Shown piece by piece: positions 26,546 to 35,523 of a DNA stretch of 64,000 nucleotides (positions are counted from its first letter, which is position 1; the number at the start of each line of letters is the position of its first letter). Both the position numbers and the translations under genes were made by a program. Source of the stretch: Planctomycetaceae bacterium. GTDB lineage: Bacteria > Planctomycetota > Planctomycetia > Pirellulales > Pirellulaceae. The stretch covers positions 62,001-126,000 of the forward strand of contig JACKHN010000015.1 in assembly GCA_020638975.1 (NCBI GenBank), read 5' to 3'. A model generated the notes under the pieces. It searched no databases. It was not told the DNA's origin and saw nothing but the letters and a program-made list of their open reading frames with translations.

Positions 26546-28192
26546 TCAATGATTCCAGGAGAACTCGGTGCTGTTCACCAAGATCCAGTATAGATCCTCA
26601 ATTCGCTCGCTGCGATTGTCGCCTTCCGTTCCGCTCAACAGCTTTACGAAGTGGGCCTTCTCTTCGGTCGAGGGAAGCCTGGATAAAACCGTCAGATAAC
26701 TCGTCTCGACGGCTTTCTCATCGGTGGGTGCCAACACCGAGATCCGTGTCGTGGCATTTATAAACGGATTCGACTTCGTGCGATCCTTTACGAGGCCTCC
26801 GTTCATCATCAACAGACGTTGTGCGATCGTGCCAGCTCGGTCTTCAAACTCATCTTCGCCCGTATCGCCATAGCGTTGGATAAACTGGTTCTGCTCGTTG
26901 AACCGCTGCAACTGGGAAATGATGTGCGAATCGGCGTCGATCGTCGCCAGCGAAGAGGCTTGGATAATGCCGCCGGCCATTTGTTCCGGGCGTAGACGCG
27001 TGAGGGGGAAGACAGCCCAAGCGTCCTCATGCTCTTGCGTTACTTCAAAATCCGCTCGGCTGTCGAGGCGAAACGCTTTCGTGCCAGCGATCATGCGAAC
27101 GAGGTGACGCAAGTCGTAATCATGTTTCACAAAATCGTCGGCCAAGGTTTCCAGTCCCGCTGGAAACTCGCCATATAGCGGCATGTCATCGATCGGTTCG
27201 ACCAATGGTTTGCCAAACATCATGGCCCACATCCGATTTACCATGGCTCGAGCAAAAGGCTTGTTCTGGTCGTGCGTGACCCACGCGGCAAGCTGCTCGC
27301 GCCGCGTGCCGTCTTCGGGCAAGAGTTCTGAGGCGAATGGAGGTTGCGGCGCTATGGTCGCTTCTTCGTCCGCGTGCAAATATTTGTATTTGTAGTCTTC
27401 CTTGCCGTCGGTGACACCGAAGAGAGAGAACTCCGTGCCACCGTAGAACGCGGCCAGATGATGAAAGTCGCTTTGCATGCCACTGCGTGAATCGTCGTTG
27501 GTGCCGAGATTCATCGTTCCCAGATTATCATCGTGGCACTGGAGGCAATCGATCCGCATGCCGAGAAAGGCGCGCGTCGTGCGTCCGGCGAGTCGGATAG
27601 CGTCGGGCTTGCCTTTGTTGTCTTCGTCCAACGTCACGGTCAGAAAGTTCACCGACGGCGAGTTGGTCCAGATGCCTTTGTCACTGATCAGCTCGCGGAC
27701 GAGTTGGTCATAAGGCTTGTTGGCGAGCAGCTGATCGCTCAACCATGTGACAAACCGCCGGCGACGAAATACGATGAATGGGCCGTTGTCCGTGCCGACA
27801 TACGAGCGCGCCAATCGTTCCGCGACATAGTCCGCATAACGACGGTCTTCGAGTATTCGTGAGACCCACCATTCCAGTCGTTGGTCGTCGGGAAGCGATT
27901 GCAGGACGCGGATCTCTTCGAGCGAGGGAATGGTGCCCGTCAATCCGAATGACAAGCGTCGTGCGACAAGCAGGTCGTCTGCGAGATTGGCGCTCGCGAG
28001 CCCCTGCTCCTGCCACGCTGCCTCGAATTCGCTGTCAACTTGATCGAGGACGGTTCGCATCTCCGGCTGCTGATACCGTGATGGGTCGAAGGTCGTGGGA
28101 TGCACGATTGGATCGTTGCTCAACAACCGAGAACCGAGCGCAATCAATCCAGCGACGCTCAACCCAACGAACAGCAGATTGCGTTGCCACAC
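26546..28192 (-). CDS. DUF1549/DUF1553 secreted protein
   Basis: 548 residues with an N-terminal hydrophobic anchor (about 7-24). The DUF1549 part has LARRLSFGLTGTIPSLEEI-type sequence (here VARRLSFGLTGTIPS) and MRIDCLQCHDDNLG, a heme-like CxxCH that is usual in this family. The DUF1553 part has LAAWVTHDQNKPFARAMVNR and WAMMFGKPLVEPIDD. The usual N-terminal PSCyt1 cytochrome domain is absent, so this is the short form. These proteins are planctomycete-specific and often paired with DUF1501 or WD40 proteins; here only the WD40 partner follows. Function unknown. Confidence 0.88.
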   Translation of the reverse strand: MWQRNLLFVGLSVAGLIALGSRLLSNDPIVHPTTFDPSRYQQPEMRTVLDQVDSEFEAAWQEQGLASANLADDLLVARRLSFGLTGTIPSLEEIRVLQSLPDDQRLEWWVSRILEDRRYADYVAERLARSYVGTDNGPFIVFRRRRFVTWLSDQLLANKPYDQLVRELISDKGIWTNSPSVNFLTVTLDEDNKGKPDAIRLAGRTTRAFLGMRIDCLQCHDDNLGTMNLGTNDDSRSGMQSDFHHLAAFYGGTEFSLFGVTDGKEDYKYKYLHADEEATIAPQPPFASELLPEDGTRREQLAAWVTHDQNKPFARAMVNRMWAMMFGKPLVEPIDDMPLYGEFPAGLETLADDFVKHDYDLRHLVRMIAGTKAFRLDSRADFEVTQEHEDAWAVFPLTRLRPEQMAGGIIQASSLATIDADSHIISQLQRFNEQNQFIQRYGDTGEDEFEDRAGTIAQRLLMMNGGLVKDRTKSNPFINATTRISVLAPTDEKAVETSYLTVLSRLPSTEEKAHFVKLLSGTEGDNRSERIEDLYWILVNSTEFSWNH

Positions 28193-28471
28193 GAGTCAGA
28201 CTCCTTGGCGAGAAAGATCAAAGCTTTTTTGAAACGACCTGGGGGACAAAGTGGGTACTAGTCGGTGCAGGCTTATTGAAAGATACCCGCCGCCGCCATC
28301 TTTAGTTTCGCCGATGACGGCCACCAAACTACATTCGACTTGTTCCCTAACTTAAATGGAAGCCTGAATTTGCAACCGCAGCCCGAATTGCCTACGATCA
28401 CCGACAATGGCCGCCCTGGTCACCCGATTCCCACCGGCGAGCATTGCGACGCTCTTAGCCAAGGTAACACG
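28193..28471. other. divergent intergenic region
   Basis: Upstream region of two divergent genes. No clear palindrome or confident promoter; an AAGGT ribosome site ends it at 28461-28465. Confidence 0.4.
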
Positions 28472-29932
28472 ATGTCGACCAGCGAACCTCCCCGTGGGGA
28501 GCTAACTCCGCCAGAAGATGGCCACAACTCGACATCCGACAGCCCATCTGAGGTGGATTCCCAGTCCGCTGTAGGAGTTTTCGAGAACGCCCCCCCTCCG
28601 GTTCGTGTCTTCACCGCAGAAGGAATTGAGGAAGAGATCGCAGTCGTGGACGAACGGAGCTTACCCGTTAAGGCTTGGCAATCGGTCTGCTCAAGCATCG
28701 AGTGGATGTTTGGCTTGGCGAGTGTAATCGCCGGACTGGCCCTGCTGGCATCCATTCCAATCGTTCAGTTCTTGTCGCTCGGATATTTGCTGGAAGTCAG
28801 CGGACGGATCACTCGCACCGGAAAGCTTCGCGAAGGATTCATCGGCATCCGGCCTGCCGCTCGGCTGGGCAGCATCGTTCTGGGGACTTGGCTGATGTTG
28901 TGGCCGATTCGACTCGTATCGAGTTACTGGCATTCGTCCTATCTCATCGATCCCACCAGCGGACAAACTGCGGCATGGCGAATTGGATTGTTGATCTTCA
29001 CGGCGGTGATGGTCGGCCACATCCTGCTCGCCTGGACATGTGGCGGCAAGATTCGTCACTTCTTCTGGCCGCTGCTGGCTCCGCTGTTCTTCGGCATGTG
29101 GTTGCTGAGAAAAGTTGTGTCGAGTACTCGGCTGCGTCCCATTGTGGGGCCCGTGGTTGGCACATTTTCGAAGCGGCTTTTGAAGGACTTAACAACCGTT
29201 CCGCCGCTTACATCGTGGTTTCCACCAGCAATCTTTTGGTCGAATCTTCGGCGTGGCGGTCTGTATAGCACGGCGCGTGATGCAGTGTGGGACTACGCTG
29301 TCAACCTGCGTGCCCCCTATTTCTTCTGGCTCGGTCTCCGTGGCTTCGCTGGCGCAATTACGTGGCTGTTCGTCCCTGTCATGATGATAATCGCCATGAC
29401 CAACTTTCAGTTGGAGAACGAGGAAGCAGCCCGCGGACTTGGCGGACTATCCGCGTTTTTTGGTTCCATCTTACTGGCGGCGGTGGTTCTGTATTTGCCC
29501 TTCTTGCAAGCTCACTTTGCGGCTGAGAATCGATTCGTTGCGATGTTCGAGATTGGCGAGGTACGCCGCAAGTTCCAACGAGCTCCTATCGCCTTCTGGT
29601 TCTCGTTGCTTATCACGCTTGGATTCTCATTGCCGCTGTACCTGCTGAAAGTCGAGTACGTGCCGCGCGAGACGGTGTGGCTCCCGAGTGTTGTGTTCGT
29701 CATCTTCATCTTGCCGGCGCGGATCATCACTGGCTGGGCGTTGGCAAGAGCCGAGAAGCGAGAACAGCCGCGATATTTCCTGTTCCGATGGGGAGCCAGA
29801 CTTGGTAGCTTGCCGCTGGTGCTGTTCTACGCATTCATTGCGTTCTTTACGCAGTTTCTGTCGTGGTACGGATCGTACAGCCTCTTCGAGCAACACGCCT
29901 TTCTTACTCCCGTGCCCTTCTTAGGGCTCTAG
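28472..29932 (+). CDS. multi-pass membrane protein, DUF4013-like
   Basis: 486 residues from the ATG at 28472 (MSTSEPPRGEL), preceded by AAGGT; the longer frame to 28340 is unlikely. An acidic, proline-rich cytoplasmic N-terminus of about 75 residues is followed by about seven or eight membrane helices. VQFLSLGYLLEVSGRITRTG followed by LREGFIGIRPAARLGSI is a conserved block I know from planctomycete DUF4013-like membrane proteins of unknown function. No catalytic residues stand out. It is divergent from the DUF1549/DUF1553 gene and followed by an inverted repeat. Confidence 0.72.
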   Translation: MSTSEPPRGELTPPEDGHNSTSDSPSEVDSQSAVGVFENAPPPVRVFTAEGIEEEIAVVDERSLPVKAWQSVCSSIEWMFGLASVIAGLALLASIPIVQFLSLGYLLEVSGRITRTGKLREGFIGIRPAARLGSIVLGTWLMLWPIRLVSSYWHSSYLIDPTSGQTAAWRIGLLIFTAVMVGHILLAWTCGGKIRHFFWPLLAPLFFGMWLLRKVVSSTRLRPIVGPVVGTFSKRLLKDLTTVPPLTSWFPPAIFWSNLRRGGLYSTARDAVWDYAVNLRAPYFFWLGLRGFAGAITWLFVPVMMIIAMTNFQLENEEAARGLGGLSAFFGSILLAAVVLYLPFLQAHFAAENRFVAMFEIGEVRRKFQRAPIAFWFSLLITLGFSLPLYLLKVEYVPRETVWLPSVVFVIFILPARIITGWALARAEKREQPRYFLFRWGARLGSLPLVLFYAFIAFFTQFLSWYGSYSLFEQHAFLTPVPFLGL

Positions 29933-29964
29933 GGACCGGATCAACAATAACTTTTTCTTTCGCG

Positions 29965-30016
29965 TAGGGTCCGCTGTGCGGACCTCAGGGATTCCTGGTC
30001 CGCACAGCGGACCCTA
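29965..30016. repeat. 20-bp perfect inverted repeat, possible bidirectional terminator
   Basis: Arms at 29965-29984 and 29997-30016 are perfectly complementary, and each arm is itself a hairpin (GGTCCGC-TGT-GCGGACC). It lies between converging genes. An outer AATAACTT (29946-29953) and AAGTTATT (30031-30038) pair suggests a larger element. Confidence 0.75.
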
Positions 30017-30086
30017 CTCTTGAAATATCGAAGTTATTTCTGACTTATTCCTAGGAGAAAATGGCGATGCGAGTCGCCTGATCGTG

Positions 30087-31151
30087 TTACCCGCGTCGCG
30101 GCGAGATCCATAGAAATGCTTGGCCCGCTTCGTCAAGCCGTACCTCGCTCTTGAGCTGCGCTTGAAACAGGACTTGATCGAGGACGCGAAGGTACTGCAC
30201 TCGTTTTTTCGGGAACGAGACCTTCACGGCAGTTACATCGATCTGCTCGCGTGCCATTCCGTTGTGATCGAATAAGAACGGTGTTTCGACGCGACCTTGA
30301 ATCGCGTTGATCGCCTCCGAGAGTGCCGTCTCCTTAATTTCGACGGTCAGGTACTCGTAAAGCTTGGGAGCCGCTTGCCGCGGCTCGGCCTGAGGCGGCC
30401 ATCCGATCGGCCAGGACTCGGTTACTTCACGAACGTCCGAGATCACCATGCGGACCTTTCCGCCACGCGGCTTATCGGGCGATAGAACAAGTCCTAATGG
30501 TCGAAGCGTCGCTGCCAGTGACGTACCCGCGCTTAAGCCGTTGAGTTCGTCGAGTACGGTCTCGTTGCGTGCGAAGGCTCGGCGGGCGTCGGTTGTTACC
30601 GACGATTCCATAGCGAGGCTTTGCACAATCTTGCGAGCGACGTCGCCTGCGCGAATCCCTTTCGTATCGAAGTTGATCGGGGTCGACAGTTGCTTGTCAA
30701 ACTCGACCAACTCGTCTGCCGTCAAGCCGAACGCCGCCTTCGATGTCGTCAGCCCATCGATTCCGTCATCTTGAAGCTTCTCGATCCACTTCGCGATCCC
30801 CGCTCGATCGCTCAAGCTGAACTTCGCATAAGGAAGCGCGAGTTGATTGTTGGCCATCAGGATACCGACGACGTGATACGAGGGCGATTCTTCCGTGCCA
30901 CGATTCGTCACTTCGGTTTTGTCGCCGGGCCTGCCGCTTCGAATACGCAGTCCGGATTGATCGAGATCTTTCAGGGCCTCAATCCAACGCTGAGCCCCAG
31001 ACACTGGAAAGCCACCGTCGGTGATCAGCTCGAACGAAACAGGTGGTCCGGCCATCGCCAATGACCGCCCCGCCACAACGAAGGCAAAAACAATCGATGC
31101 GATACGGTATCGGCCCGAAATTCGGATACGGTGTAGACGCGAACTCTCCAT
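30087..31151 (-). CDS. secreted protein of unknown function
   Basis: 354 residues. Signal peptide about 1-33 (IASIVFAFVVAGRSLAMAG). I do not recognise a domain. The mature protein alternates helices and strands, with a middle part containing SLAATLRPLGLVLSPD and a C-terminal part EYLTVEIKETALSEAINAIQGRVETPFLF. The latter loosely resembles the small alpha-beta modules of secretin or STN domains, where short peptides are compared with a helical segment. This is only an impression. It is flanked on one side by the 29965 inverted repeat and on the other by a Rieske-SHD1 gene on the same strand, 144 bases away. Confidence 0.72.
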   Translation of the reverse strand: MESSRLHRIRISGRYRIASIVFAFVVAGRSLAMAGPPVSFELITDGGFPVSGAQRWIEALKDLDQSGLRIRSGRPGDKTEVTNRGTEESPSYHVVGILMANNQLALPYAKFSLSDRAGIAKWIEKLQDDGIDGLTTSKAAFGLTADELVEFDKQLSTPINFDTKGIRAGDVARKIVQSLAMESSVTTDARRAFARNETVLDELNGLSAGTSLAATLRPLGLVLSPDKPRGGKVRMVISDVREVTESWPIGWPPQAEPRQAAPKLYEYLTVEIKETALSEAINAIQGRVETPFLFDHNGMAREQIDVTAVKVSFPKKRVQYLRVLDQVLFQAQLKSEVRLDEAGQAFLWISPRRG

Positions 31152-31295
31152 AAGTTGAGTATAGCATTTGGCAGAGAGCCATCTTCCGCCTTAATCGCTC
31201 ATAGCCCGAAGTCTCGACTGCCACTTGGGTTTCGAATCATCGAGGCCTTTGCGTTCCGCTCAGCATTCGACAACTGCCAGCTCTGCCGATAGGAG

Positions 31296-32087
31296 TTAAT
31301 TGATCCTGGTTTGGAGCCATTTTTTGTCAACTTCACTGAGCTTTTCGATCGGGACATCGACGAACTTGCCATTGTCGGCGCGTTTCAGCTTAACGCGACC
31401 ATTGGTGGAGCTTATGAAATAGGCCTTGACCTTGTACGTGCCGGTAGAATCTGACCACTCTCGCAAGGCTTCTTCCGACTTCTTTGGTACTGCTTTCTCG
31501 CTCTTCGTGGAAGTCGTTGAATCTTTTCCCTTCGTTTGTTCTTGTGTGCTAGTAGAGCTATTAGTCGTCGAAGCTGTCGTTTTCACCGCGATGAAACTCC
31601 CGACATCGTCCCACTTGGCTTCGGAGAATTGCTTGTTGGGGTCAACCTGCACGATTCCCTTGTCGTCAACGGCAATCCCGAACCGGACCAGGCCCTGGCG
31701 AACCGGGCCGCTGAGTGGTTTTCCCGCAGGGTCAAAGACCGCATCGTGGCCCGTGCAGGTGATTCGCTTGGGATCCTTTGTGTTGCGAAGCAGGTAATTC
31801 TGTTTGTGAGGGCAAGTGGCAATGGTGGCAAAAAGACGGCCCTCATGCCGCGTCACGAAGAAATTGTGCTGGACGTATTCCTCCGAGATTTCGTCCTTGG
31901 TGTAGTCCTTCAGGGCACCGACCGGGATAGGGTCGTTCCAGTCGGCCAGAACCCGGGGCGATGTCGCCGCGCACGCGAGTGCGCAACCGGAACAAATGCC
32001 GAGCACCCGTCTACGTGTCGGGAGCGACGACTGGAGTGAGTTCTCGCACGGATGAATCGAAGTGGGTACTTGCTTGCTGGTTTCCAT
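31296..32087 (-). CDS. Tat-like Rieske 2Fe-2S protein fused to an SHD1 domain
   Basis: 263 residues from the ATG at 32087 (METSKQVPTS), with GAGGA 8 bases upstream. The N-terminus has a twin-arginine-like segment (PTRRRVLGICSGCALACAA). The Rieske motif is complete: CPH (92-94), 16 residues, CTGH (111-114), giving two Cys and two His ligands for a 2Fe-2S cluster. A serine/threonine/lysine-rich linker (about 165-205) leads to a C-terminal SHD1-like domain (REWSDSTGTYKV to LSEVDKKWLQTR). SHD1 was first defined in the eukaryotic endocytic protein Sla1 and is frequent in planctomycete secreted proteins. Role: exported electron carrier, partner unknown. Confidence 0.83.
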   Translation of the reverse strand: METSKQVPTSIHPCENSLQSSLPTRRRVLGICSGCALACAATSPRVLADWNDPIPVGALKDYTKDEISEEYVQHNFFVTRHEGRLFATIATCPHKQNYLLRNTKDPKRITCTGHDAVFDPAGKPLSGPVRQGLVRFGIAVDDKGIVQVDPNKQFSEAKWDDVGSFIAVKTTASTTNSSTSTQEQTKGKDSTTSTKSEKAVPKKSEEALREWSDSTGTYKVKAYFISSTNGRVKLKRADNGKFVDVPIEKLSEVDKKWLQTRIN

Positions 32088-32230
32088 ATTCACGTCCTCG
32101 GCAAGTTGCGTCTCGATGACAGTGGCCGTCCGGGGGAAATATAGGGTGAAAGGGCTGAGCGACAGAACGGACAACCACATCATAACTAACATCATCCTAC
32201 CCGATTGGCGATCAGGAATCGATCAAGGCG

Positions 32231-32385
32231 GAAAGATGTTCAGGGCTTTTCATTTGCTGAAGTTACACAAGATGTACGACGGGCCTCCGAGCCCGTCGAA
32301 TAACGACTTAGATTCATCGACTGGCTCGGAGGCCCGTCGTACAAACCTCTCAATTTGAAAAACAGAAAGGCCCTAGAAAGATGTT
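32231..32385. mobile_element. 135-bp miniature inverted-repeat element with perfect 10-bp target duplication
   Basis: GAAAGATGTT at 32231-32240 and again at 32376-32385 flanks an element at 32241-32375. Its ends begin CAGGGCTTTTCA on the left and, reversed, TAGGGCCTTTCTG on the right. The core is a long palindrome with arms of about 26 bases built around GACGGGC-CTCCGA-GCCCGTC. It has the same length as the element at 44545-44679, with 8 differences in 135 positions. No coding capacity; movement would need a transposase elsewhere. Confidence 0.8.
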
Positions 32386-32785
32386 CAGGGCTTTTCGGTT
32401 TTTCAAACGGTGTGGTTTGCAACCCGAAGCGTCAGTTTTGAAGTTGCGTTATTTGATTTAGGGGCAAGGCCCGGTCCGATTATCTAGCCAGCCCGGCGGG
32501 CTGGGTATCGACAAGAACAAAGAATCGCAGGGCCGACGGCCCGACCGTTTGCTTGGACTGCCTAGGTCGGTTGCAAATGGCCGGACCTTCGGCCCTCACG
32601 AACGATTTCGCCTAACACCCAGCCCTTCGGGCTGGGCTAGGCAAATTGCTGGGCCTATGGCCAGGCGGAACGCGAAGAGCGCAACTTCAAAAAGCGTCAG
32701 CGAGGCGAACACCGTGAAATCCTCACTTACGTTTCGGGTTTCGATTCCTGGTGACTACCTAAATTGAAAAACCGAAAAGCGCGAG
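32386..32785. mobile_element. second element of the 135-bp family, interrupted by another insertion
   Basis: Starts CAGGGCTTTTCGGTTTTTC at 32386, directly after the duplicated GAAAGATGTT, and ends with the inverse (TTGAAAAACCGAAAAGC, 32764-32780). Removing the 256-bp insertion and one 9-bp duplicate leaves about 135 bp. The right flank GGATGATGTT matches the left target copy in 8 of 10 positions. The core differs from the 32241 copy: arms AACCCGAAGCGTCAGCGAGG and, reversed, AACCCGAAACGTAAGTGAGG. Confidence 0.65.
32427..32700. mobile_element. 256-bp multi-hairpin element with perfect 9-bp target duplication
   Basis: AAGCGTCAG occurs at 32427-32435 and 32692-32700. Between them the ends are TTTGAAGTTGCG (32437-32448) and its exact inverse (32680-32691). 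The interior is a chain of five GC-rich hairpins near 32488-32504, 32530-32542, 32579-32595, 32618-32636 and 32649-32664, such as CCCAGCCC-TTC-GGGCTGGG. There is no open frame of note. It splits one arm of the surrounding 135-bp element, so it arrived later. Confidence 0.75.
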
Positions 32786-32982
32786 GGATGATGTTGAGTC
32801 TTACTGGACAGCGGTCGCAACTCAATGAACGTTACACGGGATTGTTGGCTCAAAGAGGACACGACTCGCAAGGGCGACGCGAGTTTCACATAATGGTTCG
32901 CAGCGGAAAGTATCGACGCGCCGTAGTAGAGTGCAAACGCCAATCAACCCCACCAGCAAAAGCCACCACGGAACTATTGAAC

Positions 32983-35334
32983 ATGAAGCCTATCTCCAAG
33001 TTGCTATTGATTTTGTTGGCGGTGTCCACTTTGGTCGCCGAGAAATGCGTGCTCGCCGAACCCCAAGGCGAACTGTCCTTCACCATCGAGCGAACAGTCG
33101 CCCACAGCGGCTTCGATGGCACGAAGTGTTGGGTTCACGCGCGAGCGGGAGCGATCCCTCCCGGCCAACCGGGAAACGACTCACAAGAACCGCTCGTGGT
33201 GATGACAATGCAAAAGCTGTTGCTGAGTGGCTCGGACGTGTTCTACGCACTGAACGAAACTCGCTCGTCGGACTTAGGCAAGTCCTGGACTAAGCCTCAC
33301 GAGCACGACTCGTTCGCACGTCAGGTGGTTGGACTGGAATCCGAGAAGCTTCCGACGGGCGCGTCGATCGCGCCGCATCTCCTCCAAGCGGGCGACGAAA
33401 CGACGGTCTGCGATTTTACTCCGCAATGGCACGCGGCCAGCCAGCGGTTGCTGGGGCTTGGTCACACCGTCTGGTATCGCGACAACCGAGTGATGCACGT
33501 GCGTCCGCGAGGAATCGCTTATGCCGTGTACGATGCGTCCACGAAACAGTGGGCCGCTTGGAACACCGTCGATCTACCTGCCGAGTTGAAATTTCAGTGC
33601 GCCGGTTCGGGCAGCGTGCAGCGCGTCGAGCTGCCGGGCGGCGATGTGCTGATTCCGATCTACTTCAAAGAGCCGACACAGACGCAGTACTCGGTGACTG
33701 TCGTTCGATGCCGCTTCGATGGTCGCACACTGGATTATATCGAACACGGTGACGAGTTGACCGTTCCGATCAAACGCGGGCTGTACGAACCGTCGCTCAC
33801 GCGATTTCAAGGAAGGTATTATCTGACGATGCGGAACGATGACCACGGATACGTCAGTGTGAGCGACGATGGGCTACACTTCACACCACAACGCCAGTGG
33901 ACATTCGACGATGGCAGTGACTTGGGCAATTACAACACACAGCAGCATTGGGTGACGCACAGCGATGGATTGTATTTGGTGTATACACGCCGCGGGGCAG
34001 ACAACGACCACGTCTTTCGACATCGCGCGCCGCTGTTTATCGCCCGCGTCGATCCTGACAAGCTGCACGTCATTCGCTCAACGGAGCAGGTACTTGTGCC
34101 CGAACGCGGCGCACGGCTCGGTAACTTTGGCGTTGTCGAAGTGTCGCCTAACGAGACATGGGTCACCGTCACCGAATGGATGCAACCCGCTGGCGTCGAG
34201 AAACACGGCAGCGACAACAGCGTCTTCGTGGCCAAGCTGAACTGGAATCGACCGAGCCAACTCGTTAAACAATTCGACGCGTGGGACACCATCAAGACAT
34301 ACTTCTCACCGCCGCAGCCTTGGCGGGGAAAGTTTGGCAGCTACAAATCGCCCCTCGAGTTTGCTGACGGCACAAAGGCACAAACACCGGCCGATTGGCA
34401 GCGTCGCCGCGAGGAGATCGTTAACGAGTGGGAAGATCTACTAGGCAAGTGGCCGCCGCTGATCACCGAGCCGGAAGTGGAAGTCCTCGAATCGACACGT
34501 CGCGAGAACTTTACGCAACATCGGATTCGCTTCAACTGGACGCCGAACGAGAAGACGACGGGCTACTTGCTGATTCCCGATGGCGATGCACCGCATCCAG
34601 CCATCGTGACGGTGTACTACGAGCCCGAGACGGCGATTGGGCTGGGCAATGCGAACCGCGATTTCGCACTGCAACTTGCACGTCGCGGCTTCGTGGCCTT
34701 ATCGATTGGCACGACCGAAACCAGCGAAGCGAAGACGTACGCAACCTACTATCCCAGTATCGAGGACGCTCAGGTCGAACCGCTGTCGATGCTCGGTTGT
34801 GCGGCGGCCAACGCCTGGCATGTGTTGGCCGATCGGCCAGAAGTAGACAGTCAGCGGGTGGGGATCGTCGGCCATTCGTATGGTGGCAAGTGGGCGATGT
34901 TCGCCTCGTGTCTGTTCGACAAGTTTGCTTGCGCTGCCTGGTCGGACCCAGGCATCGTGTTTGACGAAGCTCGGCCCAGCGTCAACTACTGGGAGCCGTG
35001 GTATCTCGGCTATCACCCTCAACCTTGGCGGACTCGCGGTCTCATCACGGAAGACAACCCGGCGCGCGGCGTTTACCCAACACTCACTGCGACCGGACAC
35101 GACCTGCACGAATTGCACGCGCTGATGGCGCCGCGCCCCTTCCTCGTATCGGGCGGTGCCGAAGATCCACCTCGACGCTGGGAAGCGCTCAACCACACGA
35201 TCGAAGTCAATCGTCTGCTCGGTCACGAAAACCGAGTCGCCATGACCAATCGGCCTGATCACGCGCCGAATGACGATTCGAACGAAGTGATCTATTCTTT
35301 CTTTGAGCACTTCTTGAAATCGCCTGCTGAATAG
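32983..35334 (+). CDS. secreted sialidase-like propeller fused to an alpha/beta hydrolase
   Basis: 783 residues from the ATG at 32983 (MKPISKLLLILLAVSTLVAEK), whose signal peptide makes it clearly better than the 5' end of the open frame at 32764. Residues about 25-420 look like a BNR/sialidase propeller (TRSSDLGKSWTKPH, LTRFQGRYYLTMRNDDHGY, VSVSDDGLHFT). From about 440 an alpha/beta hydrolase of the acetyl-xylan-esterase/dienelactone type begins, with the nucleophile elbow GHSYGG (Ser632), a possible acid in SGGAEDPPRRW and a late histidine (RPDHAPNDD). A two-domain enzyme acting on acylated glycans is inferred. Two further secreted enzymes follow in the next 4 kb. Confidence 0.8.
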   Translation: MKPISKLLLILLAVSTLVAEKCVLAEPQGELSFTIERTVAHSGFDGTKCWVHARAGAIPPGQPGNDSQEPLVVMTMQKLLLSGSDVFYALNETRSSDLGKSWTKPHEHDSFARQVVGLESEKLPTGASIAPHLLQAGDETTVCDFTPQWHAASQRLLGLGHTVWYRDNRVMHVRPRGIAYAVYDASTKQWAAWNTVDLPAELKFQCAGSGSVQRVELPGGDVLIPIYFKEPTQTQYSVTVVRCRFDGRTLDYIEHGDELTVPIKRGLYEPSLTRFQGRYYLTMRNDDHGYVSVSDDGLHFTPQRQWTFDDGSDLGNYNTQQHWVTHSDGLYLVYTRRGADNDHVFRHRAPLFIARVDPDKLHVIRSTEQVLVPERGARLGNFGVVEVSPNETWVTVTEWMQPAGVEKHGSDNSVFVAKLNWNRPSQLVKQFDAWDTIKTYFSPPQPWRGKFGSYKSPLEFADGTKAQTPADWQRRREEIVNEWEDLLGKWPPLITEPEVEVLESTRRENFTQHRIRFNWTPNEKTTGYLLIPDGDAPHPAIVTVYYEPETAIGLGNANRDFALQLARRGFVALSIGTTETSEAKTYATYYPSIEDAQVEPLSMLGCAAANAWHVLADRPEVDSQRVGIVGHSYGGKWAMFASCLFDKFACAAWSDPGIVFDEARPSVNYWEPWYLGYHPQPWRTRGLITEDNPARGVYPTLTATGHDLHELHALMAPRPFLVSGGAEDPPRRWEALNHTIEVNRLLGHENRVAMTNRPDHAPNDDSNEVIYSFFEHFLKSPAE

Positions 35335-35523
35335 CATTGATTGTGCGGACGCTTGCATTGTTTATCTACACCTGTTTGCAGTGTTGGCGGGTCAGCAAAC
35401 GCTACAACACAGAGGCGCAGACTAATCATTCGCCAACACGACTCGGCGTTCTCTGCTCCGCTACGCTTTCAGACTCGACGTTCAAGCTCGGCGAGCGTTC
35501 AGGTCGATTACGAGTGGACGCCG
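35335..35523. other. spacer between converging genes
   Basis: No gene or strong hairpin seen between the two stop codons. Confidence 0.4.

Noticed and set aside
32764..32982. N-terminal extension of the sialidase-like gene
   Set aside because: It would begin inside the repeat block and has no signal peptide, whereas ATG 32983 gives a clean one.
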